Assembly (NCBI GenBank): GCA_003990745.1
Contig: RBNI01001457.1
Location: forward strand, 1 to 22,365
Length of the DNA: 22,365 nt
DNA from: Jimgerdemannia flammicorona
Taxonomy: Eukaryota; Mucoromycota; Endogonomycetes; Endogonales; Endogonaceae
Reading direction: 5' to 3'
In this document: piece after piece, positions 7,944-18,313 of the stretch
How positions within the stretch are numbered: the first letter of the stretch is position 1
How the letters are laid out: every line of letters starts with the position of its first letter
Notes under the pieces: model-generated
Told to the model about the DNA's origin: nothing
Database searches by the model: none
Seen by the model: the letters and a program-made list of their open reading frames with translations, nothing else
Translations under genes and position numbers: made by a program

Positions 7944-9041
7944 ATGACCACCAAGATCTATAACCGCATCTGTGCTGACATTTGGAATGCCATTGTCAAC
8001 CGAGCTACACCCCCTCTGCCCCTCATGAATATCCATAGCCTAGCACCCCTCTACTTCATGGAAGCCCAATGGAATGCCCTGAACATGCTTAACAAGGCCC
8101 ACCGGATTGGACAAATCTCAAGCTACTACCAGATCGGCCGCCTCCTGGAAGACATGGTCGAACATCACCATGATACAGACATTACCCAGATGTCTCAACA
8201 CCAGAAGCTCATCACTCATAAATACTGAGAACTCTTCTATGAGTACAGCATCTTTATTCCCCGCCTCCGAGTTACTACCAGTGAAATGGTTGCTACTCTG
8301 TCCTATGGCCAAATCAATGACATGATACAAGAACTCAACCACAAGTATCTCGAGTATGTTGAAACCACAGACAAAACCTTCCCACACCCTGATGACCACA
8401 TCCTGTGAATGCCCCAAGTTGGATATGCCATAAAGGACATCTACGATATAATTAACTTCGATGAAGATGAAGCAGAAGACAATGATCCTTCCGACACTGA
8501 CATGACCTCAAGCCAAGGATCTCTACCAATCCTGATCACACTGCCAACCTTGCCGATGAACTTACAATAGTTCATAACCACATACAAGACTTATTGGAAC
8601 AATGACCACTGGCACGAATACCAACCTGCATTCACCCCCGATTACTTCAACTACAATGAAGAGACCGGAGAACACAACCTATACCTTCAGACAACCCTCA
8701 AAGTCAAACCAACTACTCCATCACCCGAGTATGAGCAACATGAACCACAGCTGCCAGCTTACTACAACCCCATGACTTATAGTGCTGTAACCTATAGAAG
8801 GTATGCAGACAGTGAATCTGCTGAAAGCGAAAACGATGTACCACTTCTTCGCCCACCAATACCTTATTCAGCATATGAGACAGATGATACTATCCTGTGG
8901 GATGGAGATGAAGTTCCAATGTATTACTACCTCAGTGAACAAGGAGAAGTAATCTGCGAACTACTTTTCCTAGATGACTACTTCATCAGAGATGAAGCAA
9001 TCAATGGTGATATCATTGAAGACTATCCAGACAGTGCCTAA
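7944..9041 (+). pseudogene. U3 accessory ORF, copy 5 (365 codons, three stops)
   Basis: It is exactly 1,098 bases from ATG to TAA, like LTR1. In-frame stops lie at 8226 (TGA), 8406 (TGA) and 8568 (TAG). Where LTR1 and others have TGA at codon 42, this copy has CAA, so the ancestral codon was probably CGA. The PPxY motifs have decayed to SPEY and LPAY, each explained by C-to-T changes in proline codons. The C-terminal 89 residues after the last internal Met remain open. Confidence 0.82.
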
Positions 9042-9230
9042 AACCGTAAATAGGTTAGCAGTCATAGTATAGTTAGATTAGCCTTGTACGATGTGACTGT
9101 GAACTGATTTAGCAGTCAGATGATCTCTTGACATGTCAGATCACACTTGTACTATGTGACTATATTCCGACTCAGCAAAGCACTTAGTGCTACATCCATA
9201 TTTAGCATAGTCTAGATAGCCCCTCACTAG

Positions 9231-9361
9231 TATAAATACCCCCTCCCCCAGACCTCAGAATCTCAGACCTGAACAATCTGAACACAACTCCTGAGCACTT
9301 CCCCACAATATCCCCTCACACAACTACTCCTAGCATAGCAATATCATGAATAGTGAATAAA
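9231..9361 (+). promoter_or_regulatory. Genomic promoter TATA box and poly(A) signal of LTR5
   Basis: TATAAATA at 9231-9238 is followed by a C-rich run and AATAAA at 9356-9361. Transcription of element 2 genomic RNA would start about 30 bases after the TATA box, downstream of the U3 ORF, so the ORF at 7944-9041 cannot be part of that transcript's 5' end. Confidence 0.6.
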
Positions 9362-9720
9362 TCTATTTAATAACCCACAAACCACTCTTAAGTAAATCTG
9401 CTCCCTATTAGGTCCCACTCCTAACTCCATTATAAAATTTTCTAATTGGGTATTATCTGCAGTGATATGCCAATTCAACTAAGCTGGTCTTAGTTTCTCA
9501 AACTTCCTGAAATACGGAAAATCCTAAACATCCAGAACTAGTCCAAAGAAAGGACTTTGGTTGAGACATCAGCCCGATCTTGAAATCAATAAGCGTAGAG
9601 GATATACTCTATATGAAATTGATCTTGACCATAAGGAAACAGTCTTCCAGAATAACCAGAACTTCCAGAAAACCCTTCCAGAACTATATAACAGTTACCC
9701 TAAAAAGCAACCCTCTTACA

Positions 9721-9741
9721 ACTTGGTAGTAGTGGTTTACA
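9721..9741 (+). other. Primer-binding region of element 2
   Basis: Three bases after the LTR end comes tggtagtagtggttta. It begins TGG, as expected for pairing with a tRNA 3' CCA. I cannot name the tRNA. The sequence may have decayed (TAG from CAG), the primer may be a tRNA fragment, or the element may self-prime as Tf1 does. Confidence 0.45.
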
Positions 9742-9827
9742 ATCCAATTCCACTTTAAGACACTTCCTCACTCCACTACAAACCTTTCTGCAAATTCCTA
9801 CAAGTTGGTATAAAGCCCAACCTCTGA
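9742..9827 (+). other. Leader between primer-binding region and gag
   Basis: This short leader has no ATG in the gag frame. TGA at 9825-9827 is in the gag frame and may be a decayed CGA, so the true gag start is not determined. Confidence 0.4.
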
Positions 9828-11755
9828 ACTGGAATTTATTCTGAACTATCTGACAATCTGGAGAGAATTGAACCTGACGTACAAGGACAATTTAACCTCC
9901 ACACCTGCAACAAGTGGGACAAACTTCATTCAAAGAAGAAAGTACTCCAATTAAACCAGCAAATAGGTGAAACTCTATTTACCGAACTCCTTGCACTACA
10001 CCCAGCAAGTCAGGATGAAGAAGGTCTTATAGAAGCCTTCTTTACTCTTCTCAACAAGAGTTTTGTCAGCTCCACAAATCTGAGTGACCTAGGATAACTA
10101 GCAGCAGTCTTTCTAGTCTTAGTTCCTCACGAAGCCCAAGTCTCTGTAGCCAAGTGGCTCAACTCTACTGACTTTTACCATACCAGGATGAAGACCGCAT
10201 TATACTACCAATTCTAGAATAGCAAGGCCCACTATATTCTTAAAGAAGAAGTAAGAGAAACCCTTCATCAACTACCCAATCCTGAACCTGAAGCAGGCCC
10301 TGCTACAACCCTACCTCAATCTAAAACCAATACTGAACCAAAACTTGACTTTGAATTAAGTCCATCTGAAATCAGATATTCAACTGATTCTGTCTACTTT
10401 GATGCCGAGCAAACCCAAGTACATGGGGACCAAACCAAAGAAGAGGAGGAGGAGTATCTCAGTGAATTTGATCCCAGATATACTGCCGAAGGAGGCAAAC
10501 CTCCATCAGGACAGAACACACCTACACAGCAACAGATAGCTATCTATCAAGCCCTTACTCCAGACCCACAACTATTACTCCAGTAACTTATATAGATCCA
10601 AAGAACCCCATCACACTCTGCACCAGTACCTCAAGTAGTACCAGTAATACCACTACCACCAGTCCAACCACCTCTAGTAAACAATATAGCAAACCAACAG
10701 ATTCTAGACCTCATAGCTCAGATAGCCATAATGGCAGCAACCATTACTGCCTTAGCTGAACAGACCTGACCTACAAAAAATCTGAGTCTACCTACCTTCA
10801 ATGGTACTGCACAAGAAGTCCAAAGCTTCATTAGTGTAGTTGACACCAACTTTGAAGCCAATCAATGGACCAACGAACGAGTTGCTGACCACGTTCTGAT
10901 AAACAATCAAGACCACACTCTGGAACAACTCTTTGCTACCACTATAGCCTATGTCTGCTGAGTTATTACATTCTTCCAAGGACCTGCCGAAGAATGGTGG
11001 CAAACCCTTCCTGAAAAACCCCTCACATGGGACACCTGACCTGCAGTAGTTGCTCAGAATGCAGCAAATAATGCCCCAGGATATAGAGCCCATCCTGCAG
11101 CCCCTGGACTTAAACAACTAATGATTGCTCAATATTACAGCAAAACCATAATCACTGAATCCTGAGTAAAACTCCGCAATCTCAAATTTGATGTACATAG
11201 CAAGGAGAAATTCAAAACCTTCTGTATGAAACTCGAGTCACTCCTGAATACTGTTGGCCTAGGATATATTGCCAATGATGAAGCATGAAATGGTACAAGA
11301 GCAGATCATTTATTCAATGCCCTGCCTGAATGGCTTACTAGAAAAATCCAAGAACAAGGATACCCAGTTGGTTGTGATCACCAACAATGGTACCTGGCAA
11401 GAATCAAGACAATGGTCAAGCGAATCTTCACAGCTGGACCAATTCTGCCCCAAAGACAATTCAACAACAAGGAAAAAACTTGGACCAAGAAAGAAGAACC
11501 CAAGCACGAAGCATCCCAAGCTCCCTCAATATCCACTTTGTGACACCCAGAAATCATGAACCCACCCAGCCGAGTACCTTCAAGAAACTCACTGAAGGTA
11601 AAAGGAATGAACTTAAAAGAAGTGGAGCATGCTTCTATTGCCAAAAGACAGGACATATGGCCAGCGCCTGCCCTAACCAAAAACCCTGAACAGCAACATG
11701 AGCAACTGTTACCACTCTGCACCATCTCAACAACCTGACCACCAGAACTCTAGAC
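9828..11755 (+). pseudogene. gag: Element 2 gag: N-terminal domain, capsid-like domain, CCHC nucleocapsid
   Basis: One frame is readable from about 9828 to 11480, broken by stops at 10095, 10215, 10584, 10593, 10767, 10959, 11037, 11163 and 11286. The N-terminal ~250 residues are unfamiliar. An acidic stretch (Glu run near 10440) and a Pro/Val-rich linker (~10620-10680) follow. From ~10785 the pattern LPTFNGTAQEVQSF...FFQGPAEEWW is typical of retrotransposon gag capsid regions. A CCHC knuckle (C-x2-C-x4-H-x4-C) lies at 11630-11671 and should bind the RNA. It is in a different frame (-1), so an indel lies between about 11480 and 11590; an A6 run at 11473-11478 is one candidate site. The knuckle frame runs on into the dUTPase domain with only TGA stops at 11687 and 11699. 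Confidence 0.85.
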
Positions 11756-12198
11756 TTTGTCAAGTTAAGATAAACTGCTAAAGCTCCAACCAAAGGAAGT
11801 CAAAAAGCAGCTGGATATGACCTGTATGCAGCCGAAGAAGCTATAGCCTCTAACCAAGAAGTCAGCAAGTCTATACAGGAATCAGTATCCAAATTCCTGA
11901 AGGACATGTTGGAAGAATATGCTGTCACAGCAGCCTAGCATTAAAAGGACTCTCAGTAGAAGGAGGAGTCATTAATGAAGATTATACAGGCAAAATTATT
12001 GTCCTCATCTGAAACCACAGTTGGACACCCTTCAAGATCCTTATAGGCTTCTGTATTGCCCAGATCCTATTCGAGAAAATCGAGTCAACCCTGATAGTCA
12101 AGGAAGTCCCTGAACTACTGCCCACTATCTGAGGATCCAAAGAATTCGGCTCATCAAACAAGGCCCCAGTCCAACCTACCATGAACAAAGAAGAATAA
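11756..12198 (+). pseudogene. dUTPase-like domain between nucleocapsid and protease
   Basis: Motif 1 is clear as KAAGYDLYAAEE, preceded by FVKLR. After a one-base frame change between about 11850 and 11875 the sequence reads TGISIQIPEGHVGRI, then ALKGLSVEGGVINEDYTG (motif 3) and NHS...FCIAQILFEKI (motif 4). This order and spacing are those of trimeric dUTPases, which hydrolyse dUTP to dUMP and diphosphate. Decay has hit key residues: motif 3 has Asn (AAT, 11974-11976) where the family has its catalytic Asp, motif 2 reads CCHSS instead of about APRSG, and the motif 4 Arg is Cys. TGA at 12010 and 12130 and TAA at 12196 add stops. The latter part shares its frame with protease-pol, and motif 1 shares the frame of the zinc knuckle, so an NC-DUT-PR fusion is likely in the parent. 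The glycine-rich C-terminal motif 5 is not obvious. Confidence 0.85.
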
Positions 12199-15100
12199 TT
12201 CTACAAGAAAATTGAAGACAGATATGTACCAAGTGGCCAATGCCCCCATGGCATTGGAATGTACTCTTCCCGAATGATTGATGATTGCTTCTCTTATGTC
12301 AATGAACTAGCTCAAAGAAGAACCAACAGAAGGAAAGCTCCTACAACCAAAATCACCACTATTAGATCAGACAAACTGCTTACACTTAAAGCTTTTGTCA
12401 ATCGAGCACCTGTCAAGATCGTGATAGACAGTGGTGCCTCAGGCAACTTCATCAATAAAGAAACAGCCAACAGACTCAAGGTCTTCACCTCTCTGGTACA
12501 ACAAACTCAAGCAGTTGCCACAGCTGATGGAACCTCACATGTCATTAGCAAGGAAGTCCGCAATCTGCCCTTCCGAATCAGTGACTATCGAGTACATGTT
12601 ACCCTTCAAATTGTACCACTTCCTGACAATGAAATCATCCTTGGAACTCTATGGTTAAAACAAGAGAACCCCATGATTGATTGGGTAAACCATTCTCTGA
12701 CCATCAAGAAAGGATGCCACAACTTCAAACTGCAAGGTGAAAAAGATCCACTCAACTCTAGTGATCTTGAACTAAAGATCACCCACATTAACAAGTTACA
12801 ACTCAAGAAATTGGCCAAGAAATGCTCTCTCTTTGCTATCTCCATCCGTCCATCCAAAGGGGAACCTAAGAACTCTGAAGAAGACTTTTCCAAAGTTGAC
12901 AGCTGTGTCAGACCACTACTCCAGAAATTCCAAGACATATTTCCAAAGAAGCTTCCAAAAGGCCTACCTCCCAAACGAGCAGTGGACCATGCTATCAAGA
13001 CTATTCCAGATGCAAAGCCAGCCTTCAAGTCAATCTACCACATGTCTCCAAGAGAAATCGATGCACTCAAGAAAGAAATTGATGAACTCCTAGAACAAGG
13101 ATTCATCAGATCCAGTGTATCACCCTATGGTGCACTAGTCCTCTTTGTTGTCAAGAAAGGAGGAGACCTGCGAATGTGCATTGATTACCGTGACCTCAAT
13201 GAACAGACCATCAAGAACTGTTGCCCACTACTCAGAATCGATGAAATATTCAATAGGCTTACCAACCCACAATTCATGAGCTCTTTTGACCTGCGAAATG
13301 GTTACTGGCAAATTGCCATGAAAGAAGAAGACATCTACAAGACAGCCTTCCAAACTTGCTATGGACATTTCGAATTTCTGGTTATGCCCTTTGGCTTAAC
13401 TAATGCTCCTGCAACCTTCTAGATACTGATGAATACTATTCTGCACCCATACCTGGACAAATTTGTTATTGTCTATATTGATGACATCCTAGTCTTCAGC
13501 AAAACCCTGGAGGAACATCTCAAACATCTTGAACAAGTACTACTGAAACTCTAAGAAAACAGACTCTTCGCAAAACTCAGCAAGTGCGAATTTCTCCTGA
13601 AAGAAATTCAATTCCTTAGACACATTGTCACACCAAATGGAATCAAAGTGGACCCCAGCAAAATCTCCGCAATCAAGGATTGGCCCAGACCTAAGAAGCT
13701 GAAAGACCTCTAGTCATTGCTGGGATTAGCAAACTATTACAGGCGATTTGTTACCAACTTTGCCAAAATCGCCACTGCCCTTACTCAAATGACCAAGCAT
13801 AACAAAAAAGAAGAACAGCCCTGGACCATGAAATAAGAGAAAGACTTCAACAATCTTGCAAATTGGGGACCCAAACAAGACATAGCCTTTCAAGCATTGA
13901 AAGATGCCCTGATAACCACTCCAGTACTTCAAGCAGCAAACCCTGCCCTACTATATGAAGTTACTACTGATGCCTCCGACCTAGCTCTTGGAGTAGTACT
14001 CATGCAAGAAGGACACCCTGTGGCCTATTACTTCCGCAAGTTCAATGATGCCGAAATCAACTATGCAACTCACAAGAAGGAAATGTTAGCCATCGTAGAC
14101 ACTCTGATCAAATGGCAACCATACCTAGAAGGAGCACACTTCACTATATTGACTGACCACAAGTCATTAGTCAACATCAAGACCCAGGCTACCCTTTCTC
14201 GAAAGCAAGCCAGATGGATGAAAGTTCTCACCAACTTTGACTACGAAATCCAGTACTACCCTGGCAAGGAAAATATTGTTGCCGATGCAATCTCCAGACC
14301 ACCTATTGAAGAAGTTATCCAAACTCTTACCCTGGTTACAAACTCCATCATAGAACAAATCATCACAGCATGTGCTGATGATAAGGAAGCTCAAGCACTC
14401 CGAGAAACCCTGAACAGTGATGATACTAACAAACATACCCAGTACAATCAATATCAACTCAAGGACAATGCTATCTACTATAAGAACAGACTGTATGTTC
14501 CAAACAACTGAGACCTCTGAAGGACTATCTTATTTGAATGTCATGATGCCCCTACAGCTGGACACTTAGGATTTGATAAATGCTACGAAGTTATCTCCCA
14601 AAACTTCTATTGGCCCCACATGGCAGATCAGCTCAAAACCTATATCACTTCCTGTAATGCCTGCCAATGGAACAAGTCCTCAACACTAGCAAAACCTGGT
14701 CTACTCCACCCTATCCCAGTACCATTTGCTAATTAGGAACAAGTCTCTATGAACTTCATTGTATAACTACCCCGAACCAAGAATGGGAAAGATGCAATTG
14801 TTGTCTTTGTGGACTATCTGAGCAAACAAGCTCACTTTGTACCAATCACCACTACTGCAACAGCACTAGACATAGCTACACTCTTGTTTGACAATATCTT
14901 CTGCTATTATGGTCTGCCTAAGATCATTGTTAGTGACCGAGACCCGAAATTCACCAGCCATTTTTGGAAAGCCCTCCATGCACACCTTGGAATGAAACTT
15001 GCACTGTCTACAGCTTTTCACCCTGAAACTGATGGCCAAACCGAAAGAATGAACCAAACTCTGGAACAAATGCTAAGAAACTATATTTCCTACAGACAAG

Positions 15101-15816
15101 ATGATTGGCATGAACACCTCACTGCAGTCGAGTTTGCCTATAACAACAGTAAGCAAGCCTCTCTTGGAATGACCCCATTCTTCGCCAACACTAGACAAAA
15201 CCCAAACACTCCTCTAATACTCATCTGAACCACTGAAGAACCCTCTACGGTTGAAGCTGTTGAAGAATTTTTACTCCGAATGCATAATCTAAGCCAGATC
15301 GCAATTGACAATTTATCGCGAGCTCAAGAATAACAGTTACAGTATGTTAACCAACATCACCGAGAAGAAACTTTCGATATTGGAGAAAAAGTTCTATTAG
15401 ACACCCAAGGATACCGAGTTGACAACCTCAAGTACAGACTATCTACAAAGCTAAACAGCAAGTTCATTGGACCATTTGAAGTCATTTCACAAGTCTCTCC
15501 AACCTCCTATAAATTGGCACTACTGGATACCATTAAGATTCACCCAGTCTTCAATGTCCAATGTCTCAAGTGATACAATGACAATGATGATGAGCTATTC
15601 CTGAACCATACTACAAAACCACCTGCACCCATCATTATTAATGACCAGGAAGAATACAAAGTTGAACAAATCCTCAACAGACATGGCCACAAGAACCACC
15701 CTGAGTATCTCATTAAATGGAAAGGTTATCTGATCCATGATGCAACATGGGAACCCAAGACCAATCTCCAGAATGCTACCGATTTAGTTCAGAAATACGA
15801 TTCCTTGAACAACTAA
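12199..15816 (+). pseudogene. pol: Element 2 pol: aspartic protease, RT, RNase H, integrase, chromodomain
   Basis: A single frame continues from the dUTPase domain and is open from 12199 to 13422. The protease active site VIDSGAS spans 12421-12441, and its end resembles ILGTLWLKQ. The RT catalytic YIDD is at 13474-13485. RNase H follows at ~13,950-14,180. The integrase zinc region is at ~14,535-14,670, its core at ~14,740-15,190, the GPF module at ~15,470 and the chromodomain at ~15,645-15,810. Stops occur at 13423, 13552, 13711, 13834, 14509, 14518, 14734, 14764, 15226, 15331 and 15571, with the natural TAA at 15814-15816. There is no frameshift across 3.6 kb, so decay is almost purely by substitution. 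Confidence 0.93.
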
Positions 15817-15907
15817 AATCTGAACACTCCTGCACCTATTAGTTCATACTATATATTATACCCTCCTGAACATTATAATTATCATGAACCTAATCAAGAA
15901 CTCAGTA
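15817..15907 (+). other. Element 2 non-coding stretch after pol
   Basis: It aligns with 3179-3270 of element 1. I see nothing else in it. Confidence 0.55.
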
Positions 15908-16198
15908 AGAACAAAAGAATACCGATCCTCTGAAAAATAGCAAAACTGAAAGCCAGCCTATTCTCCCCATACCATTGGTGGGAAACGAGACATAGACATT
16001 TAAGAAGATTCCTTAGAGGAAATTCTCCAGCAGTGAATGATGTCAGAATCACTTCTGGCACATGGCATTGAACACACAACCTTTTAACGTATGAATCCAA
16101 CATATTAGGCAACTGTACTATGAGCATGCCACTTTCTGAAAAAATGGACTTTACTGGACTTTTGACCTCCCAAATGATATAACAACACTAGAACAAAA
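15908..16198 (-). mobile_element. ~270-bp insertion before the polypurine tract, flanked by 9-bp repeats; SINE-like candidate
   Basis: Element 1 lacks this segment. In element 2 it lies between two copies of agaacaaaa (15908-15916 and 16190-16198), consistent with a target duplication. A small (about 4-bp) difference from element 1 just left of the repeat blurs the exact site. On the minus strand the stretch near 16080 contains gtgttcaatgcc, resembling a tRNA B box, with a weaker A-box-like tagtacagttg about 50 bases before it. That suggests a tRNA-related, polymerase III-type short element. There is no clear A-rich tail, and the tRNA-like part is not at the expected 5' end. A degraded DNA-transposon fragment is the alternative. 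Confidence 0.45.
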
Positions 16199-16229
16199 TT
16201 AGAAGGCCCCGACGAGGACATCAAAAGCT

Positions 16230-16242
16230 AAGAAGGGGAGAG
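16230..16242 (+). other. Polypurine tract of element 2
   Basis: aagaaggggagag lies two bases before the 3' LTR and is identical to 3312-3324. The second-strand primer has stayed intact despite heavy decay elsewhere; purine-rich tracts offer few C targets on this strand. Confidence 0.88.
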
Positions 16243-16261
16243 TTGTAAGTGCACAACCTCC

Positions 16262-16324
16262 AAGCTATAGAAATCATATGTCACCCTCTAAACAAGCCAC
16301 CGAAATCACACGCGATCTCTGAAC
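16262..16324 (+). repeat. Tandem ~31-bp U3 repeat in LTR6
   Basis: Units lie at 16262-16293 and 16294-16324, the same two-unit state as LTR4 and LTR5. Confidence 0.7.
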
Positions 16325-16532
16325 AAATCTGGAAATCACCGGCAAGATCACAAAGCTGAGTCAAACAGAAGTCACAGCATACAAAGCTGAGTCAATACCA
16401 AGTCACAGAATACAAGATTCATACAAACAGGATCTTACCAATCAAGAACAAATGTATATATACCGAGCCCCGAGATGTGTTGAAACAGAAGAACCAAAAC
16501 AAACAACAACTACAACTTCCAAACACACAAAC

Positions 16533-17629
16533 ATGACTACCGAGATCTACAACTGCATCTATGCTGACATTTGGAATGCCATTGTCAACCAAGCTACACC
16601 CCCTCTGCCCCTCATGAATATCCATAGCCTAGCACCCCTCTACTTCATGGAAGCCTGATGGAATGCCCTGAACATGCTTAATAAGGCCCACTGGATTGGA
16701 CAAATCTCAAGCTACTATCAGATCGGCCACCTTCTGGAAGACATGGTTGAACATCACCATGACACAGACATTACCCAGATGTCTCACACCAGAAGCTCAT
16801 CGCCTGCAAACACCGAGAACTCTTCTATGAGTACAGCACCTTTATTCCCTGCCTCTGAGTTACTACCAGCGAAATGGTTGCTACCCTGTCCTATGGCCAA
16901 ATCAATGACATGATACAAGAACTCAACCACAAGTATCTCAAGTATGTTGAAACCACAGACAGAACCTTCCCACACCCCAATGACCACATCCTGCAAATGC
17001 CCCAAGTTGGATATACTATGAAGGACATCTATGATATAATCAACTTCGATGAAGACAAAGCAGAAGACAATGATCCTTCCAACACTGACATGACCTCAAG
17101 CCAAGGATCTCTACCAACCCTGATCATACTGCCAATCTTGCCGATGAACTTACAACAGTTTATAACCACATATGAGACTTATTAGGACAATGAACACTGG
17201 TATGAATACTAACCTACATTCACCCCCAATTACTTCAACTACAATGAAGAGACCGGAGAATACAACCTATACCTTCAGACAACTCTCGAAGTTGAACCAA
17301 CTACTCCACCACCCGAGTATGAGCAACATGAACCACAGCTACCAGCTTACTACAACCCCATGACTCATAGTGCTGTAACCTATAGAAGGTATGCAGACAG
17401 TGAATCTACTGAAAGCAAAAATGATGCACCACTTCTTCGTCCACCAATACCTTATCCAGCATATGAGACAGACGATGCTATCCTGTGGGATGGAGATGAA
17501 GTTCCAATGTATTACTACCTCAGTGAACAAGGAGAAGTAATCCATGAACTACTTTTCCTAGATGACTACTTCATCAGAGATGAAGCAATCGATGGTGATG
17601 TCATCGAAGACTATCCAGACAGTACCTAA
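16533..17629 (+). pseudogene. U3 accessory ORF, copy 6, with stops and a one-base deletion
   Basis: From ATG to TAA it is 1,097 bases, one fewer than the family. The missing base falls near 16785, where tctcaacacc in other copies reads tctcacacc, and shifts the frame. TGA at 16656 is codon 42 (ancestral CGA). TAG, TGA and TAA codons follow where other copies have Trp, Arg or Gln. PPEY is intact; the second motif reads LPAY. The final 89 residues are open. Confidence 0.8.
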
Positions 17630-17692
17630 AACCATAAATAGGTTAGCAGTCATAGTATAGTTAGATTAGCCTTATATGATGTGACTGTGAAC

Positions 17693-17949
17693 TGACTCAG
17701 CAGTCAGATGATCTCTTGACATATCAGATCACACTTGTACTATGTGACTGCATTCTGACTCAGTAAAGCACTTAGTGCTACATCCATATTTAGCATAGTT
17801 CAGATAGCCCCTCACTAGTATAAATATCCCCTCCCCCAGACCTCAGAATCTCAGACCTGAACAATCTGAATACAACTTCTGAGCACTTCCCCACAATATC
17901 CCCTCACACAACTACTCCTAGCATAGCAATATCATGAATAGTGAATAAA
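17693..17949 (+). promoter_or_regulatory. Downstream promoter and poly(A) signal of LTR6
   Basis: TGACTCA (17693-17699), TATAAATA (17819-17826) and AATAAA (17944-17949) keep the LTR1 arrangement. In the 3' LTR the AATAAA would end the genomic transcript. Confidence 0.55.
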
Positions 17950-18308
17950 TCTATTTAATAACCCACAAACCACTCTTAAGTAAATCTACTCCCCGTTAGG
18001 TCCTACTCCTAACTCCATCACGAAATTTCCTAATTGGGTATTGTCTGCAGCAATACACCAATTCAACTAAGCTGGTCTTAGTTTCTCGAACTTTCTGAAA
18101 TATGGAAAATCCTGAACATCCAGAACTAGTCCAAAGAAAGAACTTTGGTTGAGACATCAACCCGATCTTGAAATCAATAAGCGTAGAGGATGTACTCCAT
18201 ACGAAATTGATCTTGACCATAAGGAAACAGTCTTCCAGAATAACCAGAACTTCCAGAAAACCCTTCCAGAACTATGTAATGGTTACCCTAAAAAACAACC
18301 CTCTTACA

Positions 18309-18313
18309 CCGAT
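18309..18313 (+). repeat. Right target-site duplication of element 2 (ccgat)
   Basis: It pairs with ccaat at 7650-7654. This copy keeps the CGA of ORF codon 42 that is TGA or CAA in the other copies. Confidence 0.8.

Larger units (their letters stand above)
7655..9720 (+). repeat. LTR5: 5' LTR of element 2, 2,066 bp
   Basis: It runs TGTAAG...CTTACA and is followed directly by the primer-binding region. The landmarks are the tandem ~31-bp units, upstream bZIP/TATA region, 1,098-bp ORF, downstream TATAAATA at 9231-9238 and AATAAA at 9356-9361, then U5. The TGACTCA seen downstream of the ORF in LTR1 is changed to TGATTTA here. Confidence 0.94.
7655..18308 (+). mobile_element. Element 2: full-length Ty3/gypsy chromovirus with dUTPase domain and U3 ORF, 10,654 bp
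   Basis: Two LTRs of 2,066 and 2,065 bp flank a 6,523-bp interior. The interior reads gag (capsid-like domain, CCHC knuckle), dUTPase, aspartic protease, RT, RNase H, integrase, chromodomain, polypurine tract. A 5-bp target duplication brackets the element, which inserted into the U3 ORF of LTR4. Stops and at least two frame changes inactivate all its genes. With intact LTRs it could only move now by trans-complementation. It is large for a fungal Ty3/gypsy element, mainly because of the 2-kb LTRs. Confidence 0.94.
16244..18308 (+). repeat. LTR6: 3' LTR of element 2, 2,065 bp
   Basis: It runs TGTAAG...CTTACA, with the same landmarks as LTR5 and one base fewer in total. That matches the one-base deletion seen in its ORF. 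Paired TGAGTCA sites lie at 16357-16363 and 16388-16394, TGACTCA at 17693-17699, TATAAATA at 17819-17826 and AATAAA at 17944-17949. Confidence 0.94.

Noticed and set aside
11471..11480. Programmed -1 frameshift at the A6 run in gag
   Set aside because: The AAAAAAC heptamer is not in the incoming frame needed for the X-XXY-YYZ slip, and the shift would fall before the zinc knuckle. A plain indel is simpler.
16060..16140. A functional tRNA gene on the minus strand
   Set aside because: Only a B-box-like and weak A-box-like match are visible. The acceptor and T stems do not pair well, so I keep it only as a SINE-like hint.
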